Below are positions 58,240-64,000 of a stretch of 64,000 bases of DNA, piece by piece (position 1 is the stretch's first letter; each line of letters opens with the position of its first letter). The notes under the pieces were generated by a model, which did not search any database, was not told the DNA's origin, and was given only the letters and a program-made list of their open reading frames with translations. Source of the stretch: Leptospira montravelensis (lineage in GTDB: Bacteria > Spirochaetota > Leptospiria > Leptospirales > Leptospiraceae); contig NZ_RQFO01000001.1 in NCBI RefSeq assembly GCF_004770045.1, positions 1 to 64,000 on the forward strand, written 5' to 3'. Both the position numbers and the translations under genes were made by a program.

Positions 58240-60092
58240 TTGATTTAGAGTCTTTACTACAAAAATACCCTTGGGAAGATAGATGGAAATCTTTAGCAAC
58301 ACCAATTGATTCGCTTTGGGAGTTTGATCTCCCTGTGACAAGAGAAGAAATTTGGCCCCATTTGATCGATACTTCTGCTTTAAACCAAAGAGCAGGTATG
58401 CCTAGGTTCGAATACCACGAAAAAGACGGAAAACTCATAGGAAAAACCAGGCAAGTTGGTTTCCAATTGGAGTGGGAAGAAGTTCCTTGGGAATGGGAAT
58501 ATCTGAAAGAGATTGGGAACGCACGTATATATAAAAAAGGATTTGGATACTACGTCCGTAGCAGATTCATCTTAGAGACGTTAGGTGAATCTAGAAGCAA
58601 AGTTTATTTATACTTTGGATGGATTCCCAGAAATTTCTTTATGCGAAAACTTTTGGAATATGCAATGCCAAAACTAGAAGTGACCTATCGCAAAGCATTA
58701 AAAGATATAGCAGAGGAAACCAAACGTAAGAAACCGCAAAAAAATCTGATCTCAGGAAAAGAATTTTCTTTTACCCCCGAAGCTCAATGGATCCATCCGG
58801 AAAAACTAGAGAAAGAGACAGAAAATCTAATCAACAAAGGAGTTTCCAAAGAAACCATCTCCACTGTTTTCCAATGGATCAAATCTGCAACCGACAACGA
58901 TTTAGACAGAATTCGCATAAAGGAAGTTAGTAGAAACCTAAAACTAGATCCTGATGAAGTATTATTTTTATTTTTACATGGTTGTCGTTTAGGTATATTT
59001 ACACTGAGTTGGGATATTGTTTGTCCACATTGCCGTGGAGTACGTACAAGTCTCACTCGTCTGAGTGACTTACCATCAAAAGATGAATGCGAAGTCTGCG
59101 AAATTGATTTTGATACCACTGGTTTTAATTCCATAGAAGTAACATTCCACCTTCACCCAAGCATTCGAGTGATTGAAAAACAGTTTTATTGCGCGGCAGA
59201 ACCCGCAACAAAACAACACATCCTTCTCACAAAAACAATCCCAGCAAAAAAATCTTACTCATCTAGTTTACTCGTTGGTCCTGGAGTGTTTCGATTAAGA
59301 AAAAAAGGTGATAAAAAATATCGACTCGTGGATATCAAACCCAGCCATAAACAAACAGACATTTTGTGGTTACCAGAAACCAAAGAAGAAGAAATCAAAG
59401 TTTCCCCAAAACCAAACTTAGTGTTTGAAAATGAATCTGACACTGACGTTACCATCATCCTAGAAGAAAGAAATGAAGACCAAACAAGCCTTCGACCTTC
59501 GGAAATATTCAACTACCAAGAATTTCGAGACTTATTCTCCGAAGAAGCCATTGCCACCAACTTACAATTAGACATCGGAATTAAAACCATCCTCTTCACA
59601 GATATAGTCGGTTCGACAAAGTTTTATGAAACAGAAGGAGACCACGGAGCATTTTTACAGGTGCGTGAACATTTTATCAAAACAAACCAAATTATACAAA
59701 ATTTTAGGGGAGTGGTCGTAAAAACTATCGGAGATGCTGTTATGGCAAGTTTTTTTAGCCCCTTACAAGCATTAAAGGCCGCAAAGGAAATGCAAGAATG
59801 GTTTCATCCAGAAAACCAACATACACCCGTTAGGATCAGAATTTCAATCCATACAGGTAATTGCCTTGCCGTAAACCTGAATAGTAACATAGATTACTTT
59901 GGCAACACTGTCAATTACACCGCCAAACTCCAGTCAGTGACAAACTCCGGCGAAATTTCTTTTAGTGAAACGATTTTCCGCGACCGAGACATTCGAGAAT
60001 ACCTCCGAAGCGAATCCATCAAACTCCGAAAAATCGAATTCCCATTACCCTGGGCAGACCGCACTGATTTTGTCTATGTATGGAAGGTATAG
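58236..60092 (+). CDS. SRPBCC-DUF5939-class III adenylate/guanylate cyclase
   Basis: 618 aa. Residues about 15-165 form an SRPBCC/START-like lipid-binding domain (WEFDLPVTREEIWPHLIDTS). A middle DUF5939-type domain has CPHC (Cys263/266) and CEVC (Cys285/288), zinc-ribbon-like. A class III cyclase domain follows at about 440-618: FTDIVGSTKFYE (metal Asp) and KTIGDAVMASFF (second Asp). It makes cAMP or cGMP. It is translationally coupled to the GH5 enzyme. Confidence 0.9.
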   Translation: MIDLESLLQKYPWEDRWKSLATPIDSLWEFDLPVTREEIWPHLIDTSALNQRAGMPRFEYHEKDGKLIGKTRQVGFQLEWEEVPWEWEYLKEIGNARIYKKGFGYYVRSRFILETLGESRSKVYLYFGWIPRNFFMRKLLEYAMPKLEVTYRKALKDIAEETKRKKPQKNLISGKEFSFTPEAQWIHPEKLEKETENLINKGVSKETISTVFQWIKSATDNDLDRIRIKEVSRNLKLDPDEVLFLFLHGCRLGIFTLSWDIVCPHCRGVRTSLTRLSDLPSKDECEVCEIDFDTTGFNSIEVTFHLHPSIRVIEKQFYCAAEPATKQHILLTKTIPAKKSYSSSLLVGPGVFRLRKKGDKKYRLVDIKPSHKQTDILWLPETKEEEIKVSPKPNLVFENESDTDVTIILEERNEDQTSLRPSEIFNYQEFRDLFSEEAIATNLQLDIGIKTILFTDIVGSTKFYETEGDHGAFLQVREHFIKTNQIIQNFRGVVVKTIGDAVMASFFSPLQALKAAKEMQEWFHPENQHTPVRIRISIHTGNCLAVNLNSNIDYFGNTVNYTAKLQSVTNSGEISFSETIFRDRDIREYLRSESIKLRKIEFPLPWADRTDFVYVWKV

Positions 60093-60450
60093 AGTTTCTC
60101 ATTTCCCACTCCCGACGACGAAACACCATGTTTCCTCTGAAAGACCAAGGCCTTCCCTAACCTAGCCTCATTGTGGAGACAAGATGATGCACTTTAAAGG
60201 AAAATTAGTTTCATCGCCTGGGTTGGCTTAAACCTATAGACACCTTGCGTTGGTTTGGTGGCAATCAATCCCTTCTAGAACCGACAAAGTTTTTATCGGA
60301 GATCCCATTCAAAATTAATTAACGCTAATATTTTACCTTAAGTTCGCTTCACTCATCGTCCAAGTCAAATTCGGTTTGCTTGTAACCTCGCTTCAATGGT
60401 AGCTGCGGATAAATATATGGCGCGGGGACATGAATTAATGTTTTTGAGAC
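60093..60450. other. Intergenic stretch, no gene seen
   Basis: 358 bp between the cyclase and the convergent lipoprotein-like gene. There are only short frames and no clear terminator or RNA gene. Minus-strand reading near 60100-60180 gives a short open stretch (ALVFQRKHGVSSSG) interrupted by stops, which could be the fossil of a coding or dispersed repeat. Not supported further. Confidence 0.5.
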
Positions 60451-61104
60451 TCACTCCGAAAGAATCAGAGATATCTTATGCCAGACTTCTAAGTTTGGTA
60501 ATGGTTTTGTTGTTTCTGCCAAAACAAACGATTTTGAGTCCCCATATACTGGAGAATTGTCAAGTGCAGAATGTCTTAAAACTTTCATTTCATTATTTGC
60601 AAATGTAAAATAAAGAAAGCTACCTTGACTATCAATGTTTAAGTTATTGATTTCACAATCAATTCTCTTGATTATGAATTCTTCCGTTTTTAAATCACTG
60701 CTATCAAGGGGATCTACAAATATATATTTACCGTCTTTGTGATAAATTTTCCCTTTTTGTTTCCAGACCGTTATCATACCATCTGGCCCATGATCTACGA
60801 TTTTGATTTCTCCCCTTTTATCAATATGGTATTTCGTTTCATAGCTACCCCTATCCCATGTTTTTCCAAAAAAATAAGCTTCAATCCCTTTTGATTTAAT
60901 TTCTTCTATGGCTTCCACACAAGTAAGTTCCTGCTTTTCTATTTTGCAAGGTTTCCCCCAATAAAAATCACCCTGGGCGATTTTCGGGCATTCACTTTTA
61001 ATTTTTTCTAATTTCGTCTTAGGCTGTGCTATGTTTTCCCTACAAGTCCAGAATAAAGTGGCTAAGATGAGTAATCTTATGAGTCGTTTTGAATGTATAT
61101 TCAT
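60451..61104 (-). CDS. Putative lipoprotein, candidate immunity protein
   Basis: A 217-aa protein with a basic N-terminus, a hydrophobic stretch at 9-19 (LIRLLILATLFWTC) and Cys21 as possible lipidation site; TC with bulky residues is a poor lipobox even for spirochaetes. The rest is beta-rich with four further Cys (SECPKIA, KPCKIEK, LTCVEA, RIDCEI). It begins 12 nt after the stop of the giant NlpC/P60-ending protein and is surely co-transcribed. Function unknown; position suggests inhibition of that domain in the periplasm. Confidence 0.7.
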   Translation of the reverse strand: MNIHSKRLIRLLILATLFWTCRENIAQPKTKLEKIKSECPKIAQGDFYWGKPCKIEKQELTCVEAIEEIKSKGIEAYFFGKTWDRGSYETKYHIDKRGEIKIVDHGPDGMITVWKQKGKIYHKDGKYIFVDPLDSSDLKTEEFIIKRIDCEINNLNIDSQGSFLYFTFANNEMKVLRHSALDNSPVYGDSKSFVLAETTKPLPNLEVWHKISLILSE

Positions 61105-61116
61105 ACTTAAAATCTC

Positions 61117-64000
61117 CTATTGATCTTGCGGCTTTACCTTATAAAATTCACTTCGTTTTAGATAACTAGAGTCTGGATGACTGATCCAACGAGTTGCCGG
61201 CCCATGATTTAGATAGCTCTCAGAAATTTTATACTCAAATTGTCGAGTTTCTTCATTGTATCGCTTGTCTACAATGATATAAACATGATCTGATTTCATC
61301 GGTCCATGTTTATCCGGCTCCGGTTTTCTAGTTATCCCTATTTGGCCAACTTCCAAATCAGGCACTTTAAAACCGTCGCCTTTAACTGCATTTCCTGCTT
61401 CACTTGTAATAAGTGGACTTGTCCTCTCTAATAAATTAGATGCTTGTCTTAAAAACTCCACCCCGTTTCCATGAGCTTGCTTATTAGTAATCATTTCATT
61501 CATGCGATTAACATCATCAGCTAGCAGATAGGTATTTGTATTTAAGTTGGCAAAAGATCCAAAGCCAGTATATCCTGCAGCCGAGAATACTCCACCAATC
61601 CAGCGAATACAATCAGTCCCAGTGACAGCCCGAAATCCATTGGAATCAACAGTATTTGCACCTGATACTTCAAGTTTACCATTAATATCTAATTCTTGCG
61701 CGTAAGAAATTTTTCCATCCAAATTGGAACCCAGTATTTTTGCCACTGAAGCCAAATGCTCATTTAACTTCTTCTGATCTGACAAATCAACAACTTTGGA
61801 TGCTTCACGAATTTCATTTCCCAATCTTTGGAAATATTCAGCATTTGTTTCTTTCGTTTTATCCTGAATTAAATTCACAGAAGACAGCGCGTCCGTCGAG
61901 GTTTTGTAACCACCTGCTGGTTCAGACCATAGTGGCTTCTTTTCTCTAGTACGTTTGTATTCCTCAAATTCAACGAGTGCTGCTCCACTTAAAGGTTTGT
62001 CCTTACCTCTTTTTTTTGTTAATAGGTTTTCCAAGTCGGTTGTCTCCGCACCCAATAATCTTAATTCTAAAAGCTTTTTCTCTGAAGTCAGCCTACTATC
62101 TTTTGAAAAATTTTCAAAAATACTATTTTTAACTGCTTCAATTTTATCAAAATCTTCCAATGCTTGGGCAGCAGATAGATTGGGATTATATTGTCCGCTG
62201 TTACTACTTGTAATTTCTTTTCCTATTGCATCAAATAGTTTAATTTTACCATTTGAATAACTAGTGCCAAATATGGATCGATTAATCTGGAAACATGTCT
62301 CCATGATCCTTCCGTCTTCTCTTAGAATCAGCGATTGTAATTCTCCATTTTTCTCTCTCACAAAGTAATCAGTTCCATTAATATTCTGTTTAACAAATTC
62401 GGAGCCATAAATATTGATTTTATCTTTTTTGTTGAAGTTTTCTACTTGATATTTAGTAAAGACAACTTCTCCGAATTTATTTTTCTCCCGATGATTTGTA
62501 TCGCTGTTTTGAACATGACTACTTAAAGCAGTTTCATTCCCAAAAAATGAATTGATAGAACTAACAATTCCGAGTTGCATACCGTCTGCAGTTTTGTATT
62601 GTATACCAGCGAGAACATCCGCTTGGTGTAGAGCAGCTACTTCATCAGCTGTATATAACTTTCCAGTCTCCGAAACATATTTGTCTGTGGAGGAATCATA
62701 GACCAAACTTCTATTGGCTGCACCTGCCTCTACGTCCTTCTGGAACTCATCAATCGTTGTAACATTTTCACTTTTAAATTCAAAAGCCGGAATATCAACC
62801 CTGCCAACTCCTACTTGATCTGAAATTTCTGGATTCGACAGATCAATAACATTGGAATGGGCCAATTCTGAATCTAAGTGATCTGTAGATCTTTCTGGCG
62901 GTTCATCACCCTCTCCTTCTACCTCCTTCCTGCGCTCCCTCTCAATACCTTCAACACCTACCGTATTTGTTGCTGCTCCTTGCGAAGGAAGAGGAGTGCC
63001 ACCTAAAAATAGTTTGGTGGCCAAGGTGGTAGCACCAGCCAGTAAACCAACAAGTGCCAACCCTGCATCTGAAAAATCTTGAAACAAATCAGCCTCTGGA
63101 TCAGGACTATCTTTTTCAGTCGACGAAGTAACCTTATTCCCTATTTCACTTGCATCTTGAGCTGCATTGATATTCTGTTCGGCGAAGTTCATTTCATCCA
63201 TCTGGAATCCAGTAGAACCATTCGTTGCAATGCTAACACCGGTCATTTCTGCAGACGTAGACAATCCATCTTTATTAATGGTAGAGGTTAATCCCAGTGT
63301 AGAATTTGGATTCGTATAACCAATACCTCCACTCAAACCACCTCCATTAAAATCATACATCATAGTAAAATTCCAATCCTTCCTTGGACCCTGACCTGTA
63401 GGATTATAGTTTAAACCTAAGTTTGTGGCTCCATTGGTTGTGAGATCTGCCGTGAGTTGCACCCCACCATTCAAAGACTGAGAACCTTGTAAAGTAGTAT
63501 CTCCATTCTCGGAAAAACTAACACTCAAATTACTAATAGTGTTTCCAATTCCCAGAGAACCACCCCAACCATTTTTATCGGAATAAGTAATACCAATCCC
63601 CGGAACCAAACCTTTAAAAAATTCAGATTGGATTTTTCCAATACCTTGTGTAACCCCACCTAAAACTCCGTTTGCAAAACCTGCGATAGCTCCTTTAGGT
63701 CCTTCATGACTTCCAGCGACTGTCTGTACCAAGGTGGTAGCTGCCACTTGCCCAATTTGAGTCGTAGCAGGAAGTATTCCATTCGTTATAGTGCTGACTG
63801 CTTTTCCGATATTGGAAAGTGCAGAACTAACGCCTGATAAAGCTCCGCTTGCTCCCAAAGTTATCGCAACAGAGGCTGCATTCACTACTGTTTGTCTTAC
63901 TGCTTTCGATCTGGCTTTTTTATCTGTTTTTTGTTTTTGATAAGAAGCATAATGGGAATCGACAATCTGTCCAATGGCTGTCTCTGAAACACCCAAAGAT
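61117..64000 (-). CDS. C-terminal part of a giant Leptospira protein with NlpC/P60-like domain (partial)
   Basis: The frame is open to the window edge; the TTG at 63996 is not a start. About 960 codons are visible. The order is a hydrophobic/Ala-rich stretch with GASGALSGVSSALSNIG; a Gly/Asn/Ser beta-repeat region (about 140-290); one membrane-like segment near 310-330 (DAGLALVGLLAGATTLATKL); an acidic linker; and helical domains. A terminal cysteine-peptidase-like fold follows: Cys796 in GTDCIRWIGGVFSAAGY, LEVGQIGI, and His904 in KSDHVYIIVDKR. This matches NlpC/P60 order. It resembles Leptospira TIGR04388-type giant proteins, from memory. Confidence 0.75.
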   Translation of the reverse strand, partial: SLGVSETAIGQIVDSHYASYQKQKTDKKARSKAVRQTVVNAASVAITLGASGALSGVSSALSNIGKAVSTITNGILPATTQIGQVAATTLVQTVAGSHEGPKGAIAGFANGVLGGVTQGIGKIQSEFFKGLVPGIGITYSDKNGWGGSLGIGNTISNLSVSFSENGDTTLQGSQSLNGGVQLTADLTTNGATNLGLNYNPTGQGPRKDWNFTMMYDFNGGGLSGGIGYTNPNSTLGLTSTINKDGLSTSAEMTGVSIATNGSTGFQMDEMNFAEQNINAAQDASEIGNKVTSSTEKDSPDPEADLFQDFSDAGLALVGLLAGATTLATKLFLGGTPLPSQGAATNTVGVEGIERERRKEVEGEGDEPPERSTDHLDSELAHSNVIDLSNPEISDQVGVGRVDIPAFEFKSENVTTIDEFQKDVEAGAANRSLVYDSSTDKYVSETGKLYTADEVAALHQADVLAGIQYKTADGMQLGIVSSINSFFGNETALSSHVQNSDTNHREKNKFGEVVFTKYQVENFNKKDKINIYGSEFVKQNINGTDYFVREKNGELQSLILREDGRIMETCFQINRSIFGTSYSNGKIKLFDAIGKEITSSNSGQYNPNLSAAQALEDFDKIEAVKNSIFENFSKDSRLTSEKKLLELRLLGAETTDLENLLTKKRGKDKPLSGAALVEFEEYKRTREKKPLWSEPAGGYKTSTDALSSVNLIQDKTKETNAEYFQRLGNEIREASKVVDLSDQKKLNEHLASVAKILGSNLDGKISYAQELDINGKLEVSGANTVDSNGFRAVTGTDCIRWIGGVFSAAGYTGFGSFANLNTNTYLLADDVNRMNEMITNKQAHGNGVEFLRQASNLLERTSPLITSEAGNAVKGDGFKVPDLEVGQIGITRKPEPDKHGPMKSDHVYIIVDKRYNEETRQFEYKISESYLNHGPATRWISHPDSSYLKRSEFYKVKPQDQ

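Noticed and set aside
63991..63996. TTG as start of the giant protein.
   Set aside because: The frame continues upstream without a stop to the window edge, so the gene is only partly seen.
1..64000. tRNA, rRNA, CRISPR and insertion sequences.
   Set aside because: No cloverleaf with CCA-adjacent conserved arms, no evenly spaced direct repeats and no transposase-like frame were found by eye; a covariance search could still find a small RNA.

Overview
The window is a gene-dense chromosomal segment of a spirochaete, almost certainly Leptospira and probably from the saprophytic (L. biflexa-like) part of the genus. The grounds are moderately low GC, LL-diaminopimelate aminotransferase, a bactofilin, relaxed spirochaetal lipoboxes, several Leptospira-type hypothetical proteins, and a huge glycine/serine-rich protein at the right edge. 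No rRNA or tRNA gene, CRISPR array or insertion sequence was recognised. Genus assignment is by recognition, not by a database search.

Layout. 1-800: two attC-like recombination sites flank an AT-rich orphan gene, so this edge looks like an integron-style cassette array ending at the stop codon of a gamma-carbonic-anhydrase gene. 1472-6913: sucB-lpd-sucA, the complete 2-oxoglutarate dehydrogenase complex, closed by a strong bidirectional terminator. 7113-12875 (minus): two conserved unknowns, bactofilin, PdxA, a membrane protein, a DegT-type aminotransferase and an anchored protein. 12924-22958 (plus): Slt-type lytic transglycosylase, citrate synthase, a 7TM SpoIIE phosphatase, two methyltransferases, a glycosyltransferase-like protein and a FapA/DUF342 protein.

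22993-34327 (mostly minus): lipoprotein, STAS protein, an IscU-like/pentapeptide fusion, rpmE-rho, a CBS/PAS/Fis regulator with a basic tail, two exported proteins, pyrB-DUF2203-dapL, a thioesterase, and ubiX-ubiA. 34421-42051: nth, rpmB, a LOG protein, small HTH regulator, aldose epimerase, SppA, MBOAT and several unknowns. 42108-51834: a secreted TPR protein behind a textbook sigma-54 promoter, PBP1A, an MBL hydrolase, the rhomboid-lplA-glyA operon, NRDE protein, and DUF4254-GT9.

51884-60092 is an envelope-glycan and signalling region: GT4, O-antigen ligase-like protein, a cytoplasmic GH5 glycosidase and, overlapping it by 4 nt, a lipid-binding-fold adenylate/guanylate cyclase. The right edge (60451-64000) holds the C-terminus of a very large protein ending in an NlpC/P60-like cysteine peptidase domain, followed 12 nt later by a small probable lipoprotein. 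That pair resembles a polymorphic toxin with a periplasmic immunity protein and is the best candidate here for an undescribed system.

The gene neighbourhoods link central carbon metabolism (suc genes, gltA, lplA for lipoylation of SucB, glyA), envelope building (PBP1A, Slt, bactofilin, GT4/GT9/O-ligase) and signalling (SpoIIE/STAS, cyclase, sigma-54).
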